From the NCBI GenBank assembly GCA_947503935.1, contig CANNFR010000008.1, forward strand, positions 277,339 through 341,338: DNA of 64,000 bases. The letters run 5' to 3'. The notes beneath the pieces are model-generated. The model was not told the origin of the DNA. It did not search any database and saw nothing but the letters and a program-made list of their open reading frames with translations. Both the position numbers and the translations under genes were made by a program. This DNA comes from an uncultured Paracoccaceae bacterium (GTDB lineage Bacteria; Pseudomonadota; Alphaproteobacteria; Rhodobacterales; Rhodobacteraceae). Of this stretch, positions 8,755 through 16,686 are shown in pieces. Position 1 is the first letter of the stretch, and each line of letters starts with the position of its first letter.

Positions 8755-9707
8755 ATGCGCCCCCGATCAGCGATAGGATGATATCGCGTTGCGGTGATAG
8801 CAAATGCTATTTTTTCATCTCAGTGGTGCAGAAACCGAACCAGTCATTCAACGTAGTCCATGTCACGCTGCGGTAGGAATGGAGTTTGCGAACCACTCAC
8901 TGGCGTTTCTCTCGTTCTTCGTGTCCCCACGTCCTGGCACGATCTTCTAGATCAAACGGTTCTTAAGGCTGAGGTCCGTGACGGGGTCTTTCAAGGCCAG
9001 GGACTCGGAGCGCAGCTCTCTCACCTAGGGTGACATTACGTGATGCGCCGTGACACCCGATAAACGACGCTTGCTTGCTTCAAGGAGCTCCGTCGACCAG
9101 CTGTAATACAAGCCTCTCAGCAATGCCCTTCCGGCAGAAAAGCACCAAGATGCTTTTCTCGCGACGCAGGCCCACCGGCAACGTTTTGCAAATCGGCTTT
9201 TGGAAACCGTGCTGAAGGGCTGGCTGAACTCAGAGTCCCATTAATCGAAAATACTAAGTTGCTGATTTCGCTACAACTACAGTCTCAGCATTAAGGAACT
9301 CCGACAAAGGTGTCGGAACTCGTTAATGATGGGACTGAATTATGGGATTGGATTTGCTTGTTTTTCAACTGCCTAGCTTTTCGGCTGCTTACGGCGAAAC
9401 TCTTAGATCAAACTAAACTGTGTAAGCACGATGCCCTGCCCCAACGGCCCTAAGCTGCCTTTCACGCACCCTCGGCCATGCTGCGGCGCGGCCCGTCAGA
9501 CCAGACTTTCGCTGCAAGCGCAAAATCTGCGATGGACGAATTCACACATCGCGGGACTTTGCTGCCATTCGGCGTCACCGGCCCAATGTCGGTTTTCAAG
9601 TTTGCGTCCCAATACAGGATTTATGGGTCAATGCGTCTTGCACGCACATACTAATCTATTTGGTTAAGTGTCTTGCAATCTACAGCGCTTGGTAATAACT
9701 TAACCAA
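8755..9707. other. Gene-poor, lower-GC stretch upstream of the nitrile hydratase operon
   Basis: About 950 bases with no convincing coding frame; the longest candidates have implausible composition and no recognisable family. The composition is visibly more AT-rich than the flanking genes. It holds a long imperfect stem-loop (9281-9336), a diverged partial copy of its arm near 9229-9245, and near its right end the ArsR-type operator. The promoter of the nitrile hydratase operon should lie at its left end. It may contain decayed mobile DNA, but I could not recognise a transposase. Confidence 0.5.
9281..9336. repeat. Long imperfect inverted repeat (26-base arms, 4-base loop)
   Basis: Arms at 9281-9306 and 9311-9336 pair at 21 of 26 positions around an AAGG loop; the inner arms are CTCCGACA and TGTCGGAA. 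The outer part (AGTC-CA-CATTAA) recurs diverged at about 9232-9245 as AGTCCCATTAATCG. This could be the fused ends of a vanished insertion element, a small non-autonomous element, or a structured RNA. No coding function is seen. Confidence 0.6.
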
Positions 9708-9709
9708 AT
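9658..9709. promoter_or_regulatory. Paired inverted repeat, probable ArsR operator
   Basis: A perfect 12-base inverted repeat, ATTTGGTTAAGT at 9658-9669 and ACTTAACCAAAT at 9698-9709, with arm centres 40 bases apart, brackets the probable promoter and runs into the ArsR start codon at 9708. The right arm continues as an imperfect palindrome TTAACCAAATGGATAA. Position and symmetry fit autoregulation by the ArsR-family protein; binding is inferred. Confidence 0.65.
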
Positions 9710-10031
9710 GGATAAGCATTTATATCACACCTTCCACGCCCTGGGTGACGCCACCCGCCTCGCCGTGGTCGAACAACTACTGAAAGGTCCCGCCTCCGTC
9801 AGTGAGCTTGCAGGTCCACATGATATGGCACTGCCAGCCTTCACTAAACATCTGCGTGTGCTGGAAGGGGCTGGGTTGATTTCGAGCCAGAAGAAAGGCC
9901 GTGTTCGGACCTGTTTCATCCAAGCGCCTACGATGTGCGACCTTCATGAATGGTTCGCACTGCGTCAGAGAATGTGGGAAGCGCGGCTCGATAATCTTGC
10001 CGCCTATGTTGAAGATAATGGGAAAGGCTGA
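9708..10031 (+). CDS. ArsR-family transcriptional regulator
   Basis: 107-residue winged-helix repressor of the ArsR/SmtB fold: FHALGDATRLAVVEQLLKGPASVSELA, then the recognition helix region MALPAFTKHLRVLEGAGLISSQKKGR. It lacks the paired cysteines of metal sensors and instead belongs to the subgroup that sits in front of SRPBCC (AHSA1-like) genes, as here. Start codon overlaps a likely operator. The gene and its two neighbours have a lower GC content than surrounding genes, which suggests acquisition. Confidence 0.9.
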   Translation: MDKHLYHTFHALGDATRLAVVEQLLKGPASVSELAGPHDMALPAFTKHLRVLEGAGLISSQKKGRVRTCFIQAPTMCDLHEWFALRQRMWEARLDNLAAYVEDNGKG

Positions 10032-10035
10032 TCGT

Positions 10036-10509
10036 ATGGACATTCATCACGAAACACTCGTTTTCGAGCGCGAGTTTGACGCCCCACCCTCCCGATTATT
10101 TGCAGCCTACACCGACACGCGGGCCCGAGAGCAATGGTCAACTCCATCACCTACCGCAGAGGTCAGGATTGACATCTCCAATGTGCGAACAGGAGGGCAT
10201 GAGACCGGACAGTGCGGTGGTAAGGGAGACATGCGATGGACGCTGAAAGTGATCTACCATTACGTCACGCCAGACCGTCAAATCACATTCACCGAGGAGC
10301 TTTGGGACGGAGAGCAAGTCCTGACAGTCGCGTTAATCACCTTCGATTTAAAAGCCATCGGCGACAACAAGACGGCGCTGACACTGACTGACCAAATCAC
10401 GTCCTTTGTTGGTGCTGACGCAGTTGGTGGCCATCGAGAAGACTACACCCAAGCCCTCGCAAATCTGGAACAGCACGTAACGGTGGGCGCCTTACGAGGA
10501 GAGAGCTGA
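10036..10509 (+). CDS. SRPBCC (AHSA1-like START) domain protein
   Basis: 157-residue protein of the activator-of-Hsp90-homologue-like SRPBCC fold: a beta-strand start FEREFDAPPSRLFAAYTD, a central EVRIDISNVRTGG and a C-terminal helix GGHREDYTQALANLEQHV. Such proteins bind hydrophobic ligands in a helix-grip cavity; no catalytic residues can be named. The ATG at 10036 lies 4 bases after the ArsR stop, making an ArsR-SRPBCC pair, a common arrangement of unknown ligand. The operon continues into a VOC gene after 1 base. Confidence 0.85.
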   Translation: MDIHHETLVFEREFDAPPSRLFAAYTDTRAREQWSTPSPTAEVRIDISNVRTGGHETGQCGGKGDMRWTLKVIYHYVTPDRQITFTEELWDGEQVLTVALITFDLKAIGDNKTALTLTDQITSFVGADAVGGHREDYTQALANLEQHVTVGALRGES

Positions 10510-10510
10510 T

Positions 10511-10852
10511 ATGCCCCTTCAGAAGATATTCGCACAACTGAATTGCACCAACATAGATCGAAGTACCTTTTGGTTCACGCGACTCTTTGGGCGTTCACCT
10601 GACGCCAACCCGATGGCTGGCTTGAACGAATGGCACCACACGGACAACGCGGGCTTTCAACTTGTAGAGAATGAGCATGACGCAGGGCATGGATGCATGA
10701 CATTGATTGTCGACGATATCACCTCAGAACTGAGGCGGCTTCATGCTGTTGGCATTGAGACAGGTGAGACCAGCACCGGCGATATAGCGATCATTGCCCA
10801 AATGCGCGATCCGGACGGAAATGTCATTGTCTTGGCCGAACCAAGCAAATGA
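10511..10852 (+). CDS. VOC (glyoxalase/bleomycin resistance) family protein
   Basis: 113-residue single-module vicinal-oxygen-chelate protein. Visible pattern: an N-terminal strand FAQLNCTNIDRSTFWFTRLFG, a middle HTDNAGFQLVENEHDAGHGCMTLIVDD, and a C-terminal MRDPDGNVIVLAEP, the usual end with its metal-ligand glutamate. It is the third gene of the ArsR operon and ends at a GC-rich hairpin. Substrate unknown; family members include dioxygenases, isomerases and drug-binding proteins. Confidence 0.85.
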   Translation: MPLQKIFAQLNCTNIDRSTFWFTRLFGRSPDANPMAGLNEWHHTDNAGFQLVENEHDAGHGCMTLIVDDITSELRRLHAVGIETGETSTGDIAIIAQMRDPDGNVIVLAEPSK

Positions 10853-10854
10853 TG

Positions 10855-10869
10855 GGCCGGAAACCGGCC
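10855..10869. terminator. Short GC hairpin after the VOC gene
   Basis: GGCCGG (10855-10860), AAA loop, CCGGCC (10864-10869), beginning 2 bases after the VOC stop. There is no clear T-run after it, so it may stabilise the 3' end rather than terminate on its own. Confidence 0.4.
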
Positions 10870-11230
10870 ATTCGTGCCGTCCGCAGCATCCTGTACTTTG
10901 GGCTCACAGTAGACCTCCGCTGCGATCTGGACCAACGGCAGCTATGCCGCTTTTAGGGACTCTCAGTCAGTTTGTGACATGAGGGTCGAAGTCATCTGAC
11001 GTCTTACGGTTACGGAACAGTCGGCCGGTCCTCTATGAACACCAGATGAATAGTCGGTGAACCTTCGTAGAAGGAAGTATGAACCCCCTGTTAACAAGGA
11101 GTTAAACCACCCCTTGCCCATTGAAACATCGGTCTCGCGCGCCCTCTTTCACCTGAGGGCCAGCATGGGGCACACCCTTTCCCATCGCCGAAAGGCCCAC
11201 GATTGTCGACACATGCGAAAGGAGCCTGCC
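10870..11230. other. Non-coding stretch before the hydroxylase gene
   Basis: About 360 bases without a credible gene. The first half has low-GC, degenerate-looking sequence like that of 8755-9707. A small hairpin CCTTC-GTA-GAAGG lies near 11063-11075. GC content rises after about 11100. The last bases hold the ribosome binding site of the next gene (AAAGGAG). An in-frame extension of the hydroxylase upstream to 11057 is possible but lacks family features. Confidence 0.4.
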
Positions 11231-11803
11231 ATGAACTACTTCGAACGTCTCAAGACCGGTATCGACCCCACGCCCTACCTGGACGAGATCAGCAGCATCG
11301 ATGGCGCCTGGGACCTTGCAACCGGCCGTCAGGACAAGATCCCGGTTCAGCGCGAGGCCCTCGCCATTCCGCTCAGGGGCCTGCGCAAATCGGCCATCGG
11401 CGACCGCGAGCGTCGCGACGTCCATGAAAGCCGCTGGACCAATTCCGGCAAGCCCTACCAGAAAGCGCGCCAGTTTCTCGAGGATTTCGCCGCCGAGCAA
11501 AACAGCCTCCTCGGGCGGGCCAAGATCGTCTGCCTGCCGGCCGGGAAGCGCGTCTACCCCCATATCGACCGCGGCGAGTATTACCGGGTGCGCAACCGCT
11601 ATCACCTCGTCCTGCGCTCAACCGCCGGGTCCTGGATGAAGGCGGGCGACGAAGAGGTCCGCATGCGGGAGGGCGAGCTTTGGTGGTTCGACAACGACCA
11701 GATGCATGAGGCCAATAATGATGGCGATCAGGACCGGATCCACATCATCTTCGACATGCTGCCGGCCGAACGCGCCGAAGAGGTCTTCGGCAAGGCGGCC
11801 TGA
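11231..11803 (+). CDS. Aspartyl/asparaginyl beta-hydroxylase-like dioxygenase
   Basis: 190-residue protein with the 2-oxoglutarate/Fe(II) dioxygenase core of the Asp/Asn beta-hydroxylase family (PF05118-like). Candidate iron ligands are His111 and Asp113 in YPHIDRG and His159 in DQMHEANN, and Arg169 is a candidate 2-oxoglutarate anchor. The WWFDNDQMHEA segment is characteristic. Start at 11231 is set by AAAGGAG 6-7 bases upstream. It is a stand-alone gene. Bacterial members hydroxylate free amino acids, peptides or lipids, and the substrate here cannot be assigned. Confidence 0.8.
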   Translation: MNYFERLKTGIDPTPYLDEISSIDGAWDLATGRQDKIPVQREALAIPLRGLRKSAIGDRERRDVHESRWTNSGKPYQKARQFLEDFAAEQNSLLGRAKIVCLPAGKRVYPHIDRGEYYRVRNRYHLVLRSTAGSWMKAGDEEVRMREGELWWFDNDQMHEANNDGDQDRIHIIFDMLPAERAEEVFGKAA

Positions 11804-11884
11804 GAGCGCTGCGACGTCCGGGCGACCCCCTGATGGTCCGGACGTCCCGCGCGCCCTGGACGAAAATCCTACCTTGCCTATCTG

Positions 11885-11896
11885 ATGTATATACAT
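11885..11896. promoter_or_regulatory. Perfect 12-base palindrome upstream of the small RHH-like gene
   Basis: ATGTATATACAT at 11885-11896 is a perfect palindrome 17 bases before the proposed start of the small basic protein. It overlaps an AT-rich stretch that could serve as a -10 region. An autoregulatory operator of the ribbon-helix-helix-like protein is a reasonable inference. Confidence 0.45.
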
Positions 11897-11912
11897 TTGA
11901 TGTAATCTTGCT

Positions 11913-12125
11913 ATGCTTCAGCATGTCGCTTCCAAAAGTGGTGATGTCGTGGCGGAACGAGGCAAGAAGAAAAAGACCAACAAGGACAGCCAGTTGGTCA
12001 TCCGTATCAAGCAGTCCGAGCGTGACCGCTTCGTTTCCCTCTGTGATGAGCTCGACACCAGCGCGGCACGAGAAATCAGGCGTTTCATTCGCGGTTTCCT
12101 GGCCGAACACGGCGACACAGGCTGA
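11913..12125 (+). CDS. Small basic ribbon-helix-helix-like protein
   Basis: 70-residue protein with a Lys-rich N-terminal tail (ERGKKKKTNK), then a strand-helix-helix pattern (QLVIRIKQSERDRFVSLCDEL, then SAAREIRRFIRGFLAEH) resembling CopG/Arc DNA-binding domains. No strong ribosome binding site precedes the ATG at 11913; a GTG at 11949 giving a 58-residue product is an alternative. It precedes a tiny lysine-rich gene by 30 bases, and a palindrome lies upstream. No toxin partner is present. Function unknown, with DNA binding inferred. Confidence 0.55.
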   Translation: MLQHVASKSGDVVAERGKKKKTNKDSQLVIRIKQSERDRFVSLCDELDTSAAREIRRFIRGFLAEHGDTG

Positions 12126-12155
12126 GCGTACGGACAGATTAAAAGGGATCAAGAC

Positions 12156-12254
12156 ATGGCGAAAAAAGCAAAAGTCAAGGCGTTGAAGAAGGACGTAAAA
12201 AAGCGCTCAACGCAGTTGAAGAAAGCCAAGAAGGCTCTGAAGAAGGCCAAGTAA
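12156..12254 (+). CDS. Lysine-rich 32-residue mini-protein
   Basis: A 33-codon frame (ATG 12156, TAA 12252-12254) with a purine-rich AAAAGGGA site about 8 bases upstream. Fifteen of 32 residues are lysine, arranged in repeats of the AKKAL/KKAK type like the tails of histone H1-like bacterial proteins. A GC hairpin follows the stop. The sequence could form one basic amphipathic helix and bind nucleic acid; this is inference. The evidence for translation is the good ribosome binding site, the position between a small basic gene and a hairpin, and the non-random composition. Confidence 0.55.
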   Translation: MAKKAKVKALKKDVKKRSTQLKKAKKALKKAK

Positions 12255-12260
12255 GCCAAC

Positions 12261-12284
12261 GCCCCCGGCGGGCAAGCCGGGGGC
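12261..12284. terminator. GC-rich hairpin between convergent genes
   Basis: GCCCCCGGC (12261-12269), 6-base loop, GCCGGGGGC (12276-12284). The stem is a perfect 9-base pair block but has no following T-run. It lies between the lysine-rich mini-gene and the end of the convergent permease gene and could act on both transcripts. Confidence 0.5.
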
Positions 12285-12331
12285 CTGACATCGGTCTGGG
12301 CGGCGCCAGAATTTAGGCGTTGATCACGCCC

Positions 12332-14029
12332 CTACCCGCGCAATCCCGCCTCAATTCCAGCCTCCGCCGGCTCTGGGCTGGCGATCCGCGCGCCATGGCG
12401 GCCAAGGCCGCGGCAAAGCAAGATCACCGGCAGCAGCCCCACGGCGACGATCACCAGGCTGGGCACGGCGGCCCCCGCCAGGCGTTCATCGGCGGCCAGG
12501 CGGAAGGCCTGCACGGCCAGCGTGTCGAAATCGAAGGGCCTGAGGATCAGCGTGGCGGGCAATTCCTTCATCACGTCGACGAAGACGATCAGCAGAGCGG
12601 TCAGAACCGAGGGCGCCAGAATCGGCAGGTGCACGCGGCGCAGCATCGCCCCCGGCCCCGCCCCCAAGGTGCGCGCCACTGCGTCGATATTGGGCGGCAC
12701 GGCCGCGAACCCGCCATCCAGCGCGCCCAGCGACGCGGCGATGAAGCGCACCATATAGGCGAAGACCAAGAGTGTGATCGTTCCGGTGAAAAGCAGTCCG
12801 GTCGAGATGCCGAAGGTGGCCTGCATCCAGGCGTCGAGCGCATTGTCGAAGGCCGCGAAGGGCACCAGCAGGCCCACTGCGATCACCCCGCCCGGCACCG
12901 CATAGCCGATGCGGGCCACTTCGACCGCGCTTCGGGCGGCGCGGGTGGCCAAAAGGCGCGCGTTGAACCGCAGGATCACCGCCGCCGCCACGGTGACGCA
13001 GGCCGCCACCCCGGCCAGCACCACCGAATTGCCGATGAAGCCCAGATAGCGTGATGACAGCAGGTTCTGCCCCGACCCCACGGCCATCTCGGCCAAAACC
13101 ACGATCGGCCCGGCAAAGCCCAACAGCACCGGCAGGCCGCAGAACGCCATCGCCCCCAGAGCATGGAGGCCTGTCAGCTGCATGGGCGCCAGAACCTCGA
13201 ACCGCTTGCCGGTATTGTGATGGCGCGCCTGGCCGCGCTGCAGCCGTTCAAGCACCGCCAGCATCAAGGCGACTGTCAGCAGGCAGAATGCCAGCTGCGC
13301 CGCCGCCGCGCGGTCGCCCATGGAGAACCAGCTGCGATAGATGCCGGTGGCGAAGGTCTGCACCCCGAAATGCGCGACCGTGCCGAAATCGGCAATCGTC
13401 TCCATCACCGCCAGCAACACGCCCCCCGCAATCGCGGGCCGCGCGGTGGGCAGGCTGATGCGAAAGAACGTCTCCCACGGGCCACGGCCCAGAACGCGCG
13501 CGGCCAGATAGCCCGTAGCGCTTTGTTGCAAGAACGCGGCGCGGGCCAGAAGGTAGACGTAAGGATAAAGCACGAGGATCAGCATGATCGCCGCCCCGGG
13601 GAGCGAGCGGATTTCGGGGAACCAATAGTCGCGCGGGGCCCACCCCGTCAGATCGCGCAACAATGTCTGAACCGGGCCCGGGTGATCGAGAAAATCGGTA
13701 TAGGCATAAGCCAGAACGTAGGCCGGAAAGGCCAACGGCAGGGCCAGCGCCACCTCAAGCACCCGCACGCCGGGAAACCGCGTCATGGTGACCAGCCAGG
13801 CCGCGCCCGTACCAATCACCGCCGTGCCCGCCGCCACCAGAACGCTGAGGAGCGCGGTGTTCAGCGCGTAACGCGGCAGAACCGTTTCGGCCAGGTGCAC
13901 CCAGGTCTCGAACGTGCCGGTCACCGCAGCCACGATCACCGCAACGATCGGCAAAAGGCACAAGGCGGCGATGCCCAGGACCAGAAAGGGCATGCGGGAT
14001 CTGCGGATTGGTCGGTTGGTTGTCATCAC
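12332..14029 (-). CDS. Iron(III)-type ABC transporter permease (fused, two-domain)
   Basis: 565-residue inner-membrane protein with about 12 hydrophobic helices and two binding-protein-dependent permease domains in tandem, the layout of FbpB/AfuB/SfuB iron(III) permeases. EAA-like loops are visible in both halves (AARVLGRGPWETFFRISLP near residue 175, and AVARTLGAGPGAMLRRVHLP near 455). Neither the periplasmic binding protein nor the ATPase is encoded next to it, so partners must lie elsewhere. It is transcribed after the tryptophan dioxygenase gene with a 51-base gap. Confidence 0.88.
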   Translation of the reverse strand: MMTTNRPIRRSRMPFLVLGIAALCLLPIVAVIVAAVTGTFETWVHLAETVLPRYALNTALLSVLVAAGTAVIGTGAAWLVTMTRFPGVRVLEVALALPLAFPAYVLAYAYTDFLDHPGPVQTLLRDLTGWAPRDYWFPEIRSLPGAAIMLILVLYPYVYLLARAAFLQQSATGYLAARVLGRGPWETFFRISLPTARPAIAGGVLLAVMETIADFGTVAHFGVQTFATGIYRSWFSMGDRAAAAQLAFCLLTVALMLAVLERLQRGQARHHNTGKRFEVLAPMQLTGLHALGAMAFCGLPVLLGFAGPIVVLAEMAVGSGQNLLSSRYLGFIGNSVVLAGVAACVTVAAAVILRFNARLLATRAARSAVEVARIGYAVPGGVIAVGLLVPFAAFDNALDAWMQATFGISTGLLFTGTITLLVFAYMVRFIAASLGALDGGFAAVPPNIDAVARTLGAGPGAMLRRVHLPILAPSVLTALLIVFVDVMKELPATLILRPFDFDTLAVQAFRLAADERLAGAAVPSLVIVAVGLLPVILLCRGLGRHGARIASPEPAEAGIEAGLRG

Positions 14030-14080
14030 CCGTCCCGCTTACTTGAGCGGCCCCGCAGCCTCAACCCCGGGACCCACGGG

Positions 14081-14917
14081 TCAGAGCGCGGTCCGCATAT
14101 GCCAAAGCTCGGGGAAAAGCTCGACCTCCAGCATCCGCTTGAGGTAACTGACCCCGCCTGTGCCGCCCGTACCGCGCTTGAAGCCGATCACCCGTTCCAC
14201 CGTGGTGACATGGTTGAACCGCCAGCGGCGGAAGTAATCCTCGAAATCGACCAGCTTCTCGGCCAGTTCATAAAGCGCCCAATGCGCCTCGGGGGCGCGG
14301 TAGACCTGCAACCAGGCCGCCTGCACGCCGTCATCGGCGCTGTAGGGCCGCGATACGTCACGGGCCAGCACCGCCTCTGGCACCGCGAGGCCGGCCCGCG
14401 CGAGCGCCGCCAGAGCCTCGTCATAAAGCGAGCGTTCGGCCAATTCCGCCTCCAACATCGCCTTCAGATCGGGCCGGTGCGCATGGGGGCGGATCATCGC
14501 GGCATTGCGGTTGCCGACCATGAATTCGATCAGGCGGTATTGATGGCTCTGAAATCCCGAGGATTGGCCAAGCTCCTCGCGGAAATGGGTGTATTCAGAG
14601 GGCGTCATGGTGCGCAGCACATCCCAGGCGCCGTTCAACTGCTCAAATATCCGCGCCACCCGCGCCAGCATCTTGAAGGCCGCATGTAGACGGTCCGCCG
14701 CGATCGCCCGGCGGGCCGCCGCAAGCTCATGAATGGCCAGCCGCATCCAAAGCTCCGAGGTTTGATGCTGCACGATGAACAACATTTCGTCATGTGCGGT
14801 TGAGATCGGCGCCTGCGCGCCCAGGATCAGGTCCAGCCGCAGATAATCGCCGTAGGACATCCGCCCATCGAATGCCATCTCGGCCCCTTCATCGGCCGGA
14901 TCATAGGCCCCAGTCAT
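14081..14917 (-). CDS. kynA: Tryptophan 2,3-dioxygenase
   Basis: 278-residue heme enzyme opening the indole ring of L-tryptophan to N-formylkynurenine, the first step of the kynurenine route. Family signatures are clear: [14 protein letters not shown], the [19 protein letters not shown] block and the C-terminal [12 protein letters not shown]. The ATG at 14917 is preceded by GGGAGGT at ideal spacing; a longer frame upstream lacks family similarity. No kynureninase or formamidase gene is adjacent. Product is cytoplasmic and tetrameric in known members. Confidence 0.95.
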   Translation of the reverse strand: MTGAYDPADEGAEMAFDGRMSYGDYLRLDLILGAQAPISTAHDEMLFIVQHQTSELWMRLAIHELAAARRAIAADRLHAAFKMLARVARIFEQLNGAWDVLRTMTPSEYTHFREELGQSSGFQSHQYRLIEFMVGNRNAAMIRPHAHRPDLKAMLEAELAERSLYDEALAALARAGLAVPEAVLARDVSRPYSADDGVQAAWLQVYRAPEAHWALYELAEKLVDFEDYFRRWRFNHVTTVERVIGFKRGTGGTGGVSYLKRMLEVELFPELWHMRTAL

Positions 14918-15028
14918 CTCCGCACCTCCCGTCTTGTCCCAAGGTGGGATACGCCCGCGATGCGCCCCGCGCCACCCCTTTCGCGGTTTCACGCATCGCT
15001 GCGGGATCGTGTACCGGGCCGGGCCCCG

Positions 15029-15775
15029 CTACTCGATCTCAAGATCGCAGCGGAACCGCCGGGGGCCGGTCTCGATCAGGCTGGGAACGGCCAACAGAAA
15101 CAGCCCATTCTCGCGGTCCTTGCCCAGATAGCCCCCATCGGTCGCGCTCGGATCGACGCTGGCATCGGCCAGAACACAGGCCTCGCCCGCCGTCACGATC
15201 ACCTCGCCGCCGCCATCATCGCCCATCAAGGCGCCATCATTGTCGGCGCCCGCAGCGGTAAGCGGTTCTCCGCATCCCTCGCCGCGGGTCCAGGCGCCGG
15301 TCTCGGTATTGTAGTCAAACAGGCAAGGTCCCGCGCTGATCGTCTCAAGCGGGTCGGTCGACCGGAAGCCTATCGCGCGAAAAACCAGCGAGACGGTGCA
15401 GCCACCGCTTTCGGCGCAGAGCCCCTCAACCACCTCATGATCAAGCGGCAAGGCAGAGGCGCGGCTGCCCGGCCGCGCCGTCAAGGTGAAGACGGCATTG
15501 CCGATGGGGCGGTCTTCCTCGACGGTGACCTCGCCATCTTCGTTCTTGTACTCCACCGGCATCTCGCCGATCACGCGTTCATATTCGTCGATGACTTTCT
15601 GCATGCGCCGCTGCTCTCGCTTCAGGTCATTGATCTCGGCGATGAGGCATCGGAACATCCCATTGTTGTTCGCGCCTTGGCTCAACCCCCGGTCATCGAA
15701 ATTCCGGCTGCAATCGCGCGCCTGTCCAGGGCTGGCGACACACAGCATCAGACCGGCAATCAGCAAAAAATGCAT
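15029..15775 (-). CDS. Secreted protein of unknown function
   Basis: 248-residue protein with a clear signal peptide (hydrophobic residues 3-15, cleavage after GQA near residue 19). A predicted coiled-coil segment (INDLKREQRRMQKVIDEYERV) lies at about 48-70. The rest is strand-rich, acidic and contains several cysteines (CAESGGC, GPCLF, GEGCGEP, GEACVL) that could form disulfides in the periplasm. I do not recognise a family. It is a single gene divergent from the M48 peptidase gene. Confidence 0.7.
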   Translation of the reverse strand: MHFLLIAGLMLCVASPGQARDCSRNFDDRGLSQGANNNGMFRCLIAEINDLKREQRRMQKVIDEYERVIGEMPVEYKNEDGEVTVEEDRPIGNAVFTLTARPGSRASALPLDHEVVEGLCAESGGCTVSLVFRAIGFRSTDPLETISAGPCLFDYNTETGAWTRGEGCGEPLTAAGADNDGALMGDDGGGEVIVTAGEACVLADASVDPSATDGGYLGKDRENGLFLLAVPSLIETGPRRFRCDLEIE

Positions 15776-15896
15776 CTTTTCAATTCCTTTTCATCCGCGA
15801 AAACAAGCCTTTCTATCGGGATCGTCCAAGCCCTGACAAGGCACATGCGGCAGAAAATCCGACATGCTTGCCCAGCATCGCCATCCGCCCCATATA

Positions 15897-16664
15897 ATGT
15901 CCATGATCAAGCTGACGCCGATCCTTCTGGCCATCCTTTATGCCTTCGTCATGTATCGCTTTTCGGTCTGGCGGACGGGCAAGGAATTGGACGAACGCTC
16001 AACCCTTCTGGCCGATCCCAAGCTGAAGGTTCTGACCGACAAGATGGCTGATGCCTTGGATCTTGAGCGGATCAAGGTGCATATCTACGAGATCGACCCG
16101 GTGAATGGCCTGGCGGCGCCCGATGGGCGTATCTTCCTCACGCGCGGGTTCTACAACAAGTATCGCGTGGGCGAAGTGACCGCCGAGGAGATTTCAAGCG
16201 TCATAGCCCATGAGCTGGGTCATGTGGCCCTTGGCCATTCGCGGCGCCGGATGATCGACTTTTCGGGGCAGAATGCGCTCCGCACCGCGCTTGCCATGGT
16301 GCTGTCGCGCTTCATTCCCGGTATCGGCGTCTGGATTGCCAATATCCTGACCTCGCTTCTGGCGGCGCGCCTGTCGCGCGGGGATGAATATGAGGCGGAT
16401 GCCTATGCCTCGGCCCTTTTGACCAAGGCCGGGATCGGTACAGCGCCGCAAAAGAGCCTGTTTGAAAAGCTGCACGCCCTGACCGGCGCCCGCGGCGGCG
16501 CAGCACCCGCCTGGTTGATGAGCCACCCTAAGACCGAAGAGCGGATCGCGGCGATCGAAAGGCTTGAGGCAAAGTGGGTCGCGGCCCTTGAGGGCGATGG
16601 CAAGCCTCTGCTGGACCCGCAGGGTGGGCCGTCTGCCCCCCCGGACCCCCCCGAAGGTATTTAA
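15897..16664 (+). CDS. M48-family metallopeptidase
   Basis: 255-residue zinc peptidase with one N-terminal membrane helix (about residues 5-20) and the catalytic HELGH at residues 105-109; the third ligand is probably the glutamate in DEYEADAYA. The layout resembles HtpX/Oma1-type membrane-anchored peptidases involved in membrane protein quality control. The start is uncertain between 15864, 15897 and 15903 because no good ribosome binding site is seen. The last residues (PPDPPEGI) and stop codon appear to be supplied by an intergenic repeat element. Confidence 0.85.
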   Translation: MSMIKLTPILLAILYAFVMYRFSVWRTGKELDERSTLLADPKLKVLTDKMADALDLERIKVHIYEIDPVNGLAAPDGRIFLTRGFYNKYRVGEVTAEEISSVIAHELGHVALGHSRRRMIDFSGQNALRTALAMVLSRFIPGIGVWIANILTSLLAARLSRGDEYEADAYASALLTKAGIGTAPQKSLFEKLHALTGARGGAAPAWLMSHPKTEERIAAIERLEAKWVAALEGDGKPLLDPQGGPSAPPDPPEGI

Positions 16665-16676
16665 GACAGAATGAAG
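16651..16676. repeat. Diverged copy of the Rhodobacteraceae-type GGTATTT repeat
   Basis: The segment CCGAAGGTATTTAAGACAGA and following bases resembles the arms of the repeat pair at 20382 and 20539 (shared core GG-TATTT-AA-ACAG-A). It overlaps the end of the M48 peptidase gene and provides its TAA stop. Confidence 0.5.
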
Positions 16677-16686
16677 AAGGAGCGCC

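Noticed and set aside
9431..9667. 78-codon frame upstream of the ArsR gene
   Set aside because: No family features, Cys/Pro-rich composition typical of chance frames, and it runs into the ArsR operator.
13163..14689. 508-codon plus-strand frame over the iron permease and kynA
   Set aside because: Antisense to two well-supported genes with antisense-type composition.
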